Assembly: GCA_900317025.1 (NCBI GenBank)
Contig: ONFG01000022.1
Location: 1 to 43,084, forward strand
Origin: an uncultured Eubacteriales bacterium
GTDB lineage: Bacteria; Bacillota; Clostridia; Oscillospirales; Acutalibacteraceae
Reading direction: 5' to 3'
DNA: 43,084 nt
Notes under the pieces: model-generated
The model's database searches: none
What the model was told of the DNA's origin: nothing
The model's input: only the letters and a program-made list of their open reading frames with translations
Shown here: positions 31,139 through 40,090 of the stretch, in pieces
How the letters are laid out: each line of letters starts with the position of its first letter
How positions within the stretch are numbered: position 1 is the stretch's first letter
Position numbers and translations under genes: made by a program

Positions 31139-32641
31139 TCAGTAAACGCTCGAAACGCTCTTGTTTGAAGCAATGACGGGCGTATCTTCAACAATTTTCG
31201 TGACGTAAGTCTCAAACGCCTGTGTGCCGAACGTGCCGTTTACGAGCGCGGGGCATTTTCTGTTCTCGCCCTCGAAGTATTCGGCGCTGCCGGTCGTGCC
31301 GTCGGCGAAGGTGTAGGTCACCTTGAGCAAAGACTTTTTGCCCTCGGGAACGTCCTGTACGCCGCCGCTGCGCTCTGCCGAGACGATGTTCTGATAGTAC
31401 GTATTGAACTTGTCTTCGTCGATTGCGCTGCCGTTGCAGGTAACGGTTGTCGTCGTTTCGGTGACGTCGCTGTCTTCGGAGGGAGTCGTCTCGGTCTTGA
31501 TGTCGAAATCGTACTTCTCATCGCCGATCTCAACGGAGATCCCCGTGACGGAGCCGTACTTCGGGCGCATGATGCTCTTGACAATGCAGGCGTCGTAGTC
31601 GTTTAGTACCCACGGAACGGTGTCGGTGCTCATCTTGTAGATAGCGCCGCCGCTGAGCAGGTAGAACGTGCCTTCATTGTCGGGCTTTGAAGCCTTGTAG
31701 CTTACCTTTAAGTCGGGGTATTCGGCTTCGACCGTGACGTAAGGCTCCGAAAGACCGTATTCCTTGATCTGGTCGTCCTTCGCACCAACCGACATTACCT
31801 CCTTCGCCGTAAGGCTGCGCACATTGTTCATCATGTACGATACGACCTCTTCGTTGGCAAGTACGTTGTCGGGAGAGGTTATCCTGTACGTCTCGGAGAA
31901 CGAGGCGCTGTCTGCGTATTCAAATACGACGTCTTCGCCGAAGAGCGTGCCGCCGAAGACCATTTTCGAGAAGACGTTGTTCTCTTCGCCGTCCGCTTCC
32001 TTGCCGATCTCGGTCGAAATCATGCCCATCGCGCCGATGAGGAAGCCGTCAACGGAGTCGCTCGTAACAAGGTAGACGTTGTTGTCGCCCTCCATCATCA
32101 GGTATGTTCCCTGATCTGCGGGCGCGTCGTCGCCGACGATGAACGTCGCCTTGTCGCCCGTTGTGTACGTAACCGTGACGGTCGATCTCGGCTTGTCGAA
32201 GCCGAAGTCGGAGCTGTTCGATTTGTCGCCGACAATCTTTCCGGCGGTAACGGCCGCGGCGTCGTTAGCGAGAGTGTCGGGCGAGCCGGTGAGAAGCTCC
32301 ATGTCCTCGTAGCCGACGAGCGTGTAGACCGTCGCCTCGGTCGAGGTCGAGGTCGTGCCGTCGGAGGCGGTGACCTCCTTTGTGGGAGTCTCGGCGAGCA
32401 GCGTGTACTTGCCCGTCTCGTTGTCGACGGTGATCTCCTTCAGCTCGGCGGGAACGTGAGTTACAAGCGGGTACTCCGCAGGCACCTCAGACTCCGTCCC
32501 GGCCTCTGAGGCGTACTCGTCGTTTTTAGCCTCCTTCGGGTCCTCCTGCTCCGGGAGCAGGAAGTAAACGAGAAGGAACACGCCGACCAGCAGCACGACT
32601 GCCGCTATGGCGATTATAAGCGTTTTTGTAGTCTTTTTCAT
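31139..32641 (-). CDS. DUF4340 membrane-anchored protein
   Basis: 500 residues from ATG 32641 (GAGG 8 bases upstream; the GTG nine bases earlier is less likely). One N-terminal transmembrane helix (about 8-30, KTLIIAIAAVVLLVGVFLLV), then a large extracytoplasmic beta-rich region with repeated DUF4340 units, recognisable by the pattern of STVTVTYTTGDKATFIVGDD and VYLVTSDSVDGFL. DUF4340 proteins accompany GldG-like ABC systems. Last gene of the four-gene exporter operon; starts 15 bases after the GldG-like gene. Role unknown, perhaps an extracytoplasmic scaffold or substrate-binding partner. Confidence 0.85.
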   Translation of the reverse strand: MKKTTKTLIIAIAAVVLLVGVFLLVYFLLPEQEDPKEAKNDEYASEAGTESEVPAEYPLVTHVPAELKEITVDNETGKYTLLAETPTKEVTASDGTTSTSTEATVYTLVGYEDMELLTGSPDTLANDAAAVTAGKIVGDKSNSSDFGFDKPRSTVTVTYTTGDKATFIVGDDAPADQGTYLMMEGDNNVYLVTSDSVDGFLIGAMGMISTEIGKEADGEENNVFSKMVFGGTLFGEDVVFEYADSASFSETYRITSPDNVLANEEVVSYMMNNVRSLTAKEVMSVGAKDDQIKEYGLSEPYVTVEAEYPDLKVSYKASKPDNEGTFYLLSGGAIYKMSTDTVPWVLNDYDACIVKSIMRPKYGSVTGISVEIGDEKYDFDIKTETTPSEDSDVTETTTTVTCNGSAIDEDKFNTYYQNIVSAERSGGVQDVPEGKKSLLKVTYTFADGTTGSAEYFEGENRKCPALVNGTFGTQAFETYVTKIVEDTPVIASNKSVSSVY

Positions 32642-32656
32642 CCTTAACACCTCACG

Positions 32657-34543
32657 TTACATATTGCGGCGCTTGACAAAGATCACGATGCCGGCGATGA
32701 GCACTGCAAGCGGGAGCAGCACTACGAACAGAACCGTGAACACGCCGAGCTGAGCCGAGGTGATGTTGATGTTCTCGGAGTCGAGCGAGGTCGCCTCTAC
32801 CGTGACGCCGACGTTGTCTCTGCCGACGAGCGTGTTGAGCAGCGACATCATATAGGACGCGTTGCCGTACATTCCGGAGCTCAGGAACGACTGAGTTACG
32901 GCGTAGTTGGAGCCGATAACTACGATGTTCGACGAATCGGAGTTAGTCGCGCCCTCTTCGGCGTCGCTGTCGGTGTCATTCTTTGCGGCGCTCTTCGTCG
33001 CAATAACGCCGATCGCTGCGGACGGCTTATCCTCTTCAACAGGCTCCGCCTCGTCGCCCGACTCTGCCGGGTAGATAACGGTGCTCTGGTCGGAGAGCGT
33101 AAGGAGAGTCTTCGCCTTGGACTCGTCGAGAATGTTTATGGAATGGGTGTAAGCACCGCTGCCGTAAAGCACGCAGAACGGGAGCGAGGAGTTCTTCATA
33201 TTGTCGGTATATGTGGAATCGGTGTACTCCGTCGCGAAGAGGTACATACCGTAGGTGATCTGGGAGACCTTCGTCATATCATTCTCGACAGCGTAGCCGT
33301 TGTCGACCTCTACGCCCCATTCCTCAAGGAGAGAGTCGATGTTCGGAAGCTTTGCGAGAGACGCGCTCGGCAGATAAAGGAGCTGACGGCCGTAGCTGCC
33401 GCCGTTGTTGAGGAATTCGGAGATCTTGTCGACATACGCGGCGTCCAGGTCTACGTTCGGGGCAAAGAGAACGAGCACCTTTGTATCTTCGGGGATATCG
33501 TCGATAGCGGGTGAGATCTCCTGCGTTTCAAAGCCGCTGTTGCCGAGGAACGTAAGGAACGCCGAGTAATCCTCGTTAGAGATGCCGGAGATGAACGACA
33601 CCTTCGGCTTGTCGTCAAGCGTTACGTTGAGGATCGCCGAGGTAACGGCCTCTTCGAGCTTGCTGCCCGCGATGTAATACTGGTAAGACGTATAGTCGAT
33701 CTGAACGTCGAAGTAATCGGTAGTCGCGAGGCAGCGGTAATCGTCCTCGCCCTGCACGATTATGCTGTACTGAGCGAGCTGCTCATCGGGGTAAAGGCTC
33801 GTAAACGTCGGATTTGACGCAAGATCCATGAACTCGAGCGTGATCCTGTCAGAGTTCTCCTGATACTTATGGAGCAGCGAATCGGACTGGATGTAGTAGT
33901 CGCCGCCCTCGCGGTACGTCTTCTCGTCGCACAGGACGATAAGTCTGATGTCCTCGTCGAGCGTCTTGATGTAGTCAAGCGTATTGTCGGTAAGCTCAAA
34001 GCTGCCCGAACCTGTCGTGTCGACAACGAGCGCCGGCACCTTGTCAACGAGCGTTGACGCGATCAGGTTGACAACGACGACTGCAGCGATGAACAGCGCA
34101 ACGAGCGCGATCGAGAACCAGCCTCTTTTGAAGGCTCTCGCCTTGAGCGAACGGCGGTCTTTCCTCTCCGCCCTCTTCTTCTCCTGCTCGGGGGTGAGCT
34201 TCTTTTCTTTCTTTTCTTTTTTATCCTTTTTCTCTTCGGTCAAAGGCTTCTCGCCGGCGTTTTCTTCCTCGCCTTCTGAGGCTTTTTGCGCGTCGGTCTT
34301 CTCTGCCGGCTCTTCGGCGGAAGTCTCCTCTGCCGCTTCTTCGGCGGAAGTCTCCTCTGCCGCTTCTTCGGCGGGGGTCTCCTCTGCCGCTTCTTCGGCG
34401 GGGGTCTCCTCCGTTTTTTCCGGCTCGTCCGCCTCGGCTTTTTCGAGGGTAAGGGCAGCGCCCTCCTCCTCCTTGTCAAGGCTCAGCTTGTTCTCGCTCT
34501 CCTTCGTTTCGGGAGCGTTGTTATTATTGTTTTTCTTGCTCAT
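32657..34543 (-). CDS. GldG-like ABC transporter auxiliary protein
   Basis: 628 residues. A long cytoplasmic N-terminus (1-140) is low-complexity: four 9-residue units of EETPAEEAA type (DNA 34304-34411, 27-bp repeats), then a Lys-rich EKKDKKEKK stretch. A transmembrane helix follows (about 143-165), then an extracytoplasmic region with the ABC-type GldG/auxiliary fold (about 165-590: DNTLDYIKTLDEDIRLIVL, KVLVLFAPNVDLDAAYVDKI, NGGSYGRQLLYLPS), and a C-terminal helix before KRRNM. In Bacteroidetes GldG works with GldA and GldF in gliding, but in Firmicutes these systems have unknown substrates. AGGAGGTG precedes the ATG. Confidence 0.87.
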   Translation of the reverse strand: MSKKNNNNNAPETKESENKLSLDKEEEGAALTLEKAEADEPEKTEETPAEEAAEETPAEEAAEETSAEEAAEETSAEEPAEKTDAQKASEGEEENAGEKPLTEEKKDKKEKKEKKLTPEQEKKRAERKDRRSLKARAFKRGWFSIALVALFIAAVVVVNLIASTLVDKVPALVVDTTGSGSFELTDNTLDYIKTLDEDIRLIVLCDEKTYREGGDYYIQSDSLLHKYQENSDRITLEFMDLASNPTFTSLYPDEQLAQYSIIVQGEDDYRCLATTDYFDVQIDYTSYQYYIAGSKLEEAVTSAILNVTLDDKPKVSFISGISNEDYSAFLTFLGNSGFETQEISPAIDDIPEDTKVLVLFAPNVDLDAAYVDKISEFLNNGGSYGRQLLYLPSASLAKLPNIDSLLEEWGVEVDNGYAVENDMTKVSQITYGMYLFATEYTDSTYTDNMKNSSLPFCVLYGSGAYTHSINILDESKAKTLLTLSDQSTVIYPAESGDEAEPVEEDKPSAAIGVIATKSAAKNDTDSDAEEGATNSDSSNIVVIGSNYAVTQSFLSSGMYGNASYMMSLLNTLVGRDNVGVTVEATSLDSENINITSAQLGVFTVLFVVLLPLAVLIAGIVIFVKRRNM

Positions 34544-34557
34544 AGCCGCACACCTCC

Positions 34558-35262
34558 TTAGCTCCAGCGCTTCTTCTCAACGACGCGCACCGTAAGAAAA
34601 ATGAACAGCGCGATGATCGAAAGGAAGAATACGATATCGGAAAGGCTGAGCAGTCCGACCGTGAAATTCTGATAATGTGACATGAACGATACTGCGCTCA
34701 GCGCCTTGTTCACGAACGACACCGAAACTGCGTTTGCGACATTATCGAGCAGGTAGATGAACAGACCGGCAGCGAAGCCGCAGACAGCCGCGATGACCTG
34801 GCTCTCGGTAAGCGACGAGAGGAAGATATCTATCGAAATGAACGTTGCCGCAAGAAGGAAAAGCCCGAAGCAGTTGCAAAGGATCACCGGCCAGCCGGGC
34901 GACGCGAAAAACGACAGCACGAAGCCGAAGATCAGGAAAATGACCATGCAGATCAGGAAAAGCAGGCAAGCCGCAAAGAACTTGCCGAGAACGATGCCGA
35001 GTATGCTTACCGGCGAGGTAAGCAGCGCCTGGTCTGTTTTAAGCCTTTTTTCGTCGCTCATCAGTCGCATACAAAGCATCGGCGTGAGGAACGTTGTAAC
35101 GAGGAACATATTCGAGAACACGTAGGTAAGCTGCGAGGAGCTGTTGCTCAGGCAGATCATCGTGAAGAAGATGCCCGAAAAGAAGAGGAAGATCGCCATT
35201 ATGACGTAAGCCAGCGGCGAACAGAAGTAGGAGTAAAGCTCCTTTTTTATGATCGCTCTCAT
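34558..35262 (-). CDS. ABC-2 type permease (GldF-like)
   Basis: 234 residues with about six membrane helices (about 13-33, 51-70, 96-127, 130-155, 158-180, 205-226). ABC-2 features: the N-terminal MRAIIKKELYSYFCSPLAYVIMAIF and the MRLMSDEKRLKTDQALLTSPVS cytoplasmic loop that contacts the ATPase. It overlaps the ATPase gene by 4 bases (ATGA), so subunits are coupled. The GldF-like assignment rests mainly on the neighbouring GldG-like and DUF4340 genes. A single permease suggests a homodimer. Confidence 0.9.
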   Translation of the reverse strand: MRAIIKKELYSYFCSPLAYVIMAIFLFFSGIFFTMICLSNSSSQLTYVFSNMFLVTTFLTPMLCMRLMSDEKRLKTDQALLTSPVSILGIVLGKFFAACLLFLICMVIFLIFGFVLSFFASPGWPVILCNCFGLFLLAATFISIDIFLSSLTESQVIAAVCGFAAGLFIYLLDNVANAVSVSFVNKALSAVSFMSHYQNFTVGLLSLSDIVFFLSIIALFIFLTVRVVEKKRWS

Positions 35263-36221
35263 TTATCTGCGCCTCCCTGTTTTGAGTAATTTGTTTCGTT
35301 TGTGAGCTTGAGGAAGATCTCTTCAAGCGACGGGTCGGCGCTCTGCATGAGCAAAAGCGGGAGCTTTGCCTCTGCAAGCTTATAGAAAAGCGCCTCTCTG
35401 ACGTCGGTATCGCGGCTGACCTCGACGATATAGTCGTAGGTGCCGTCTGAGTGCTCGCGCTCCGTCTTTATCGCCTTGACGTCGCGCAGCGACGAAACGG
35501 TGTCGATAACGTTCGCCTTTGCGCCCTTTACCTGGATCCTGAGCTTATCCGACTTGCCGAGGACCTTTGAAAGGTTCTCCGTCTCGGCGTCGGCAACGAT
35601 CCTGCCGTTGCTGATGATGAGCACACGGTCGCAGATAGCCTGCACCTCGGAGAGGATATGCGAGGAGAGGATAACGGTGTGCTTTTTGCCAAGGTTCTTG
35701 ACGAGGTTTCTGATCTCGATAATCTGCTTCGGGTCGAGGCCGACCGTCGGCTCGTCGAGGATCAGCACCTGCGGGTTGCCGAGCAGCGCCTGCGCAAGAC
35801 CGACGCGCTGCTTATAGCCCTTTGAAAGGTTCTTGATGATCCTGTCTTCCACCTGGGTGATCTTGACAAGTCGGCACACCTCGTCGATGTGATCGTCCTT
35901 TTCGAGCTTGACCTTTTTAAGGTCGTACATAAACTCGAGGTATTTGCGCACCGTCATATCGGTGTAAAGCGGCGGGATCTCGGGCAGGTAGCCTATCTTT
36001 GATTTAACGCCCTTAGGGTCGTCGAGGATCTCGCAGCCGTCGACCGTGACTGTTCCGCTGGACGACGAAAGGTATCCTGTGATGATATTCATGGTCGTCG
36101 ATTTACCGGCGCCGTTGGGACCTAAGAAGCCGAGGATCTCTCCGCTTTTTACGGTAAAGCTTATGTCATCGACGGCTTTTTTATCGCCGTACATTTTGGT
36201 GACATTTTTCACTTCAACCAT
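35259..36221 (-). CDS. ABC transporter ATP-binding protein (GldA-like)
   Basis: 320 residues. Walker A GPNGAGKS (34-41), Q-loop region near LPEIPPLY, signature LSKGYKQR (132-139), Walker B LILDEP (153-158) and the switch His in ILSSHIL. A C-terminal extension (about 225-320) is the accessory domain found in ABC-2 exporter ATPases of the Gld/CcmA class. ATG 36221 has AAGGAG 8 bases upstream. First gene of the exporter operon; a TATAAT at 36243-36248 lies upstream but I see no convincing -35. Confidence 0.95.
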   Translation of the reverse strand: MVEVKNVTKMYGDKKAVDDISFTVKSGEILGFLGPNGAGKSTTMNIITGYLSSSSGTVTVDGCEILDDPKGVKSKIGYLPEIPPLYTDMTVRKYLEFMYDLKKVKLEKDDHIDEVCRLVKITQVEDRIIKNLSKGYKQRVGLAQALLGNPQVLILDEPTVGLDPKQIIEIRNLVKNLGKKHTVILSSHILSEVQAICDRVLIISNGRIVADAETENLSKVLGKSDKLRIQVKGAKANVIDTVSSLRDVKAIKTEREHSDGTYDYIVEVSRDTDVREALFYKLAEAKLPLLLMQSADPSLEEIFLKLTNETNYSKQGGADK

Positions 36222-36343
36222 ACTTTTCACTCCTTATTTTGTATTATAGTTTCACAGAGACTACTATATTACAAAATCTTTAACAGAATGTGAACGCGAA
36301 GGGTATATATCATGAAATTTCGAGGGGGGTGCGCACGCCCGCC

Positions 36344-36372
36344 TTGACCTTTGCGGGGATTTTTTGTATAAT
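36344..36372 (+). promoter_or_regulatory. Promoter of the DUF4250 gene
   Basis: TTGACC (36344-36349), 17 bp, TATAAT (36367-36372), about 30 bp before the GTG start. Confidence 0.85.
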
Positions 36373-36403
36373 GGTAGAAAATCAGTGTAAAGGGTGATGT
36401 ATC

Positions 36404-36580
36404 GTGTCGATCCCGAAGGATCCTATCATATTGCTTTCGTATGTAAATACGCAGCTTCGCGATAATTACGTGAGTCTGGACGAGCTTTGCGCCGCTCTCG
36501 GCGCAGACAAAAGCGAGCTTACTGAGAAGCTCGCCGGTGTCAATTATATTTATGATGAAAAGCTGAATAAGTTCGTCTGA
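36404..36580 (+). CDS. DUF4250 small protein
   Basis: 58 residues from a GTG at 36404, with AGGGTGAT upstream. The start MSIPKDPIILLSYVNTQLRD, the middle SLDELCAALG and the end YIYDEKLNKFV are the hallmarks of DUF4250, a family of about 60 residues common in Firmicutes. It looks like a small winged-helix or helical DNA-binding-like fold, but function is unknown. It stands alone with its own strong promoter and converges on the lactate dehydrogenase gene, whose stop is 3 bases away. Confidence 0.85.
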   Translation: MSIPKDPIILLSYVNTQLRDNYVSLDELCAALGADKSELTEKLAGVNYIYDEKLNKFV

Positions 36581-36583
36581 AGA

Positions 36584-37543
36584 TCATTCCTCGTTGAGGT
36601 CGAGCGAAGCGATGACCTCCTTGAGCGTGTTGGCAGACTGTAAAAGCGCCGCCGTCTCCTCGCCGTTGAGGCTGATCGGCACCTGAGTTTCAACGCCGTG
36701 CTTGCCCACGATGGCAGGCATACTGAGCGCTACGTCTTTGATGCCGAACATTCCCTGCTGAACGGTAGATACCGGCAGCACGGACTTCTGGTCGAGGATA
36801 ACTGCCTCGCAGATCCTGCGCACCGACATCGCAATGCCATAGTAGGTCGCTTTCTTCTTCTTGATAATCTCGTAGGCGCTGTTCTTTACGTCATCGGCGA
36901 TCTTCATCATCGCCTTCTTGTGCTCGTAGTGACCTCTCATCTCGCAGAAGCGGTCGAGCGGTACGCCCGATACGTTGACGCTGCTCCATGCGGCGATCTC
37001 GCTGTCGCCGTGCTCGCCGATAACGAACGCGTGTACGCTGCGGCTGTCAACGCCGAGGTGCTCGCCGAGCTGGTATTTGAGCCTTGCCGAGTCGAGTACG
37101 GTACCCGAGCCGAAGACCTGATTGCTTGGCAGCCCGCTGAGCTTCGCCGCCGTGTATGTCAGTATATCAACAGGATTCGCAACGATCAGCAGCACGCCGT
37201 TGTAGCTGCGCTTTCTGATCTCCGGTATGATCGACTTGAAGATCGCCACGTTCTTCTTGACGAGATCGAGGCGTGTCTCGCCCGGCTTCTGACCCGCGCC
37301 CGCAGTCACGATGACCATTGCGGCGTCGGCGATGTCGTCGTAGTCTCCGGCGTAGATCTGCATCGGCTTTGCAAAAGGCATACCGTGGCTTATATCGAGA
37401 GCCTCGCCCTCAGCGCGGTCCCGGTCGGCGTCGATAAGCACCATCTCGGAGAAAAGTCCGCTCTCCATCAGTGCGAACGCGGACGCCGCTCCTACGAAGC
37501 CGCATCCGATTATCGCTGCTTTTCTTACATTTTTTTCAACCAT
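36584..37543 (-). CDS. ldh: L-lactate dehydrogenase
   Basis: Reduces pyruvate to L-lactate with NADH, regenerating NAD in fermentation. 319 residues from ATG 37543 (AAAGGA 9 bases upstream), the usual family length; the longer open frame upstream is not credible. Motifs: GCGFVGAASAFAL (NAD-binding), AGAGQKPGETRLDLV, where Gln favours lactate over malate dehydrogenase (Arg in MDH), VANPVDILTY, and the catalytic His in IGEHGDSEIAAWS. Monocistronic with its own promoter. Lactate formation fits a fermentative anaerobe. Confidence 0.95.
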   Translation of the reverse strand: MVEKNVRKAAIIGCGFVGAASAFALMESGLFSEMVLIDADRDRAEGEALDISHGMPFAKPMQIYAGDYDDIADAAMVIVTAGAGQKPGETRLDLVKKNVAIFKSIIPEIRKRSYNGVLLIVANPVDILTYTAAKLSGLPSNQVFGSGTVLDSARLKYQLGEHLGVDSRSVHAFVIGEHGDSEIAAWSSVNVSGVPLDRFCEMRGHYEHKKAMMKIADDVKNSAYEIIKKKKATYYGIAMSVRRICEAVILDQKSVLPVSTVQQGMFGIKDVALSMPAIVGKHGVETQVPISLNGEETAALLQSANTLKEVIASLDLNEE

Positions 37544-37576
37544 ATATATCATTCCTTTCTTTTTCATGATAATATA

Positions 37577-37605
37577 ATTATAACAAATTGCCGGCGGATT
37601 ATCAA
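37577..37605 (-). promoter_or_regulatory. Promoter of ldh
   Basis: TTGATA (37600-37605), 17 bp, TATAAT (37577-37582), about 30 bp upstream of the ldh ATG. It overlaps the region just before the divergent YgjP-like gene. Confidence 0.85.
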
Positions 37606-37641
37606 TACGCTGCGGCAATTTTTCAAAGGTGGTTTAAAGCT

Positions 37642-38646
37642 TTGTCGAATAGATTTACACGCCAGATCACCCTCGACGGTGAGAACGTGACCTATATTCT
37701 TGAATATAAAAGCATTAAAAACGTTAATATACACTGCACGCCGGCGAAGGGGCTTTACATCTCCGCGCCGTTCCACGCCGACCTGCAAAAGATCGACACC
37801 TACCTTAAAGACAACAGCGAGCGTATTCTCGACGCCGTTCATAAGGCAAATTCGTCGTCAAAGCGCGTTGGCAAGCACCGCAGCGAGCAGCGCAGCCTCA
37901 CGATCGGCGGGCGCGCCGTCGCATACGAGCTGAACTACAAGGACGTAAAGCGCATCAACCTCTTGATAAGCGGCGACAAGGGCGTCAGAGTCTCAGCGCC
38001 GCCGTCGGTCAAGGTCGGTGAGATCGAGAGCTTCATGCTGAAAAACTCCGCGTTCATCATCAGGGCGCTTGACAAATACGAGAGGCTCTCGCAGGATATG
38101 CCCACCGTCAAAACGTACAGCGACGGCGAGTATATCTACTTTCTCGGCAAGCCGCTGACGATACGCCTTTTCCCCTCCTCCCGAAGCTACGCCGAGATAC
38201 GCGGGGACGAGCTTCATATCCACGCCGCCGACATCTCTAACACCTGCCTTAAAGGCTCGATAGTCGACGCATTTTTGAAAAGCCGCTGCGAAGAGACGAT
38301 CCCGCAGATGTGCCGTGCGCTTTACCCGCGGTTTGAGGCGAAAGGCATCGCCTACCCGAAGGAGCTGCGTTTTCGCAAGATGGTATCGTGCTGGGGCAAT
38401 TGCCGCCCCTCGCGCTCGATACTGACGTTTAGCACGCATCTGATCCAGCTCCCGGAAAAGTGCATCGAGCAGGTAATCTGCCACGAATTCACCCACTTTA
38501 TCCACGCCAACCACTCAAAGGCGTTTTATGCCCAGCTTGCGGAATTCATGCCGGAATGGAAAAAGTACGACGCGCTCACAAAGCAGATGCAGCACGAGAT
38601 AATCATCCGCAACAGCGGCGGAAGCTCCGCGGCGGACGCGAATTGA
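37642..38646 (+). CDS. YgjP-like metallopeptidase-family protein with duplicated N-terminal module
   Basis: 334 residues from a TTG at 37642, with AAAGGTGG about 9 bases upstream. The zincin motif HEFTHFIHANH (281-291) with WGNCRPSRSILTFS before it is typical of the YgjP/DUF45 family, which has an HExxH site, third ligand His291. The N-terminal beta module appears twice: residues about 9-66 (ITLDGENVTYILEYKSIK...) and about 86-147 (LTIGGRAVAYELNYKDVK...), each ending in a SAP motif and a helix. Typical family members have one copy and about 230 residues. Some relatives are reported as UTP pyrophosphatases rather than peptidases, so activity is uncertain. Divergent from ldh. Confidence 0.87.
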   Translation: MSNRFTRQITLDGENVTYILEYKSIKNVNIHCTPAKGLYISAPFHADLQKIDTYLKDNSERILDAVHKANSSSKRVGKHRSEQRSLTIGGRAVAYELNYKDVKRINLLISGDKGVRVSAPPSVKVGEIESFMLKNSAFIIRALDKYERLSQDMPTVKTYSDGEYIYFLGKPLTIRLFPSSRSYAEIRGDELHIHAADISNTCLKGSIVDAFLKSRCEETIPQMCRALYPRFEAKGIAYPKELRFRKMVSCWGNCRPSRSILTFSTHLIQLPEKCIEQVICHEFTHFIHANHSKAFYAQLAEFMPEWKKYDALTKQMQHEIIIRNSGGSSAADAN

Positions 38647-38758
38647 TCGTAAACAATGTTATAAATATTTTCATTTGCCCCCGCTTTGGATTCTCCTCCA
38701 TGGTCGCTCAAGGAAACCTTTCAGGCTGTCGCCCGATTGGGTGACACGCCGCCGGCGC

Positions 38759-38787
38759 TTGACAAACGGGGGCGATGGTGTTACAAT
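38759..38787 (+). promoter_or_regulatory. Promoter of the substrate-binding lipoprotein gene
   Basis: TTGACA (38759-38764), 17 bp, TACAAT (38782-38787). Confidence 0.85.
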
Positions 38788-38833
38788 CATGATGTGCTTT
38801 TTTGCACAAGTTCGTTTAAAGGAGAAATATAAG

Positions 38834-39877
38834 ATGAAAAGAACATTAAGAGTTCTCGCGGTTATGACGGCGGCGGCGCTGCTTGTTTGCTGCGCGCTTG
38901 GAGGATGTACGTCGAGCGGCAGCGAAAGTCAGCCTTCGGCGCCCTCGTCAATCGTTGAAACGGCGACCGAGCCGGCAAACGCAAAGGTCGGCATAATTCA
39001 GTTCATGCCTCATTCCTCTCTCGACAACTGCTGCGAGGGCATCAAGCAGGCGCTCGAAGAGGCGCGCATCGACTACGACCTCGAGGTAGGCTCGACGGCA
39101 TCTGCCGTTGACGACTGCCAGAGCTACGCCGCAAGAATGGCAGAGGCGGGCGATTACGACGCCATCATCGCCATCGCGACTCCCGCTGCAACGGCAGCTT
39201 ACTCCGCTGTAAGAAGCGCGTCGAAGGACACGCCCGTTATCTTCTGCGCAGTCAGCGACCCGGTAGCCGCAAAGCTCGTCGAGAGCGTTGAGAAGCCCGT
39301 CAACAACTGTACGGGTACCTCCGACTCGTTCGACATCGTGTCTCAGGTGAAGATCGTCAAGGCTACTCAGCCGGAGCTTTCAAAGCTCGGCGTGCTCTAC
39401 ACGACGACCGAGCCGAACTCCATCTCTCAGCTCAAGGCTCTCAAAGAAGAGTGCGATAAAGCAGACATCGAGCTTGTCGAGCAGGGCATCAACGAGGCTG
39501 CCGACCTTCCCGCAGCAGCAGCTTCGCTTATCCCGCAGGTAGACGCCATCACCAACCTTACCGACAACAACGTTGTTGACAACATGGCGACCGTTCTCGA
39601 GCAGGCTAAGGCCGCTAAGATCCCTGTTTACGGCTCGGAGATTGAGCAGGTAAAGAAGGGCTGCCTCGCAGCGGCTTCGATCGACTACGTAGCACTCGGC
39701 CGTGAAACGGGCGAGCTTGCAGTCAAGGTCATCGGCGGTCAGAGCGCAGCCGAGACCCCCGTTCTCGTTATCAGCGAGAGCACACCCGTATTCAACAGCG
39801 ACGTTGCTGCAGAGCTTTCGATCTCCGTTCCCGAAGAATACAAGGACGCAGAGCTCGTAACAACATCCGCAGAGTGA
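38834..39877 (+). CDS. ABC transporter substrate-binding lipoprotein (TrpX/YtrB-like, ABC_sub_bind family)
   Basis: 348 residues from ATG 38834 (AAAGGAG upstream). Signal peptide with lipobox LGGC. The fold is that of periplasmic-binding-like proteins of the ABC_sub_bind family (VGIIQFMPHSSLDN, then PVIFCAVSDPVAAKLV, KLGVLYTTTEPNSISQLKAL and AITNLTDNNVVDNM). In streptococci such proteins work in tryptophan/aromatic uptake with a permease and ATPase encoded next door; here none is adjacent. It is monocistronic between its own promoter and terminator, so it is a second orphan binding protein in the window. Confidence 0.9.
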   Translation: MKRTLRVLAVMTAAALLVCCALGGCTSSGSESQPSAPSSIVETATEPANAKVGIIQFMPHSSLDNCCEGIKQALEEARIDYDLEVGSTASAVDDCQSYAARMAEAGDYDAIIAIATPAATAAYSAVRSASKDTPVIFCAVSDPVAAKLVESVEKPVNNCTGTSDSFDIVSQVKIVKATQPELSKLGVLYTTTEPNSISQLKALKEECDKADIELVEQGINEAADLPAAAASLIPQVDAITNLTDNNVVDNMATVLEQAKAAKIPVYGSEIEQVKKGCLAAASIDYVALGRETGELAVKVIGGQSAAETPVLVISESTPVFNSDVAAELSISVPEEYKDAELVTTSAE

Positions 39878-39908
39878 TCTCCCGACAGATCGACAACACA
39901 TTAACAAA

Positions 39909-39954
39909 CACCGTCGAAGGCTCATTATCAATTGGCTTTCGGCGGTGATTTTTT
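39909..39954 (+). terminator. Terminator of the substrate-binding lipoprotein gene
   Basis: CACCGTCGAA pairs imperfectly with TTCGGCGGTG, followed by six T. Confidence 0.75.
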
Positions 39955-39957
39955 GTT

Positions 39958-39995
39958 AAAAAAAGAGTTTGATGCTTTATCAAACTCCTTTAGCG
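39958..39995 (-). terminator. Intrinsic terminator, first copy of a 38-bp direct repeat
   Basis: On the minus strand GAGTTTGAT-AAAGC-ATCAAACTC followed by seven T. Identical over 38 bp to 40340-40377. A 7-bp hairpin GGTGACC/GGTCACC follows directly at 39996-40013. Confidence 0.8.
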
Positions 39996-40090
39996 GTGAC
40001 CAAGCGGTCACCGGCGATCACGCGCACAAAGCTTATTCATTGATTTGACTTTTCGTCCGCGTCGAAATTCTCCCCTAAAAGAGAGCCGCA

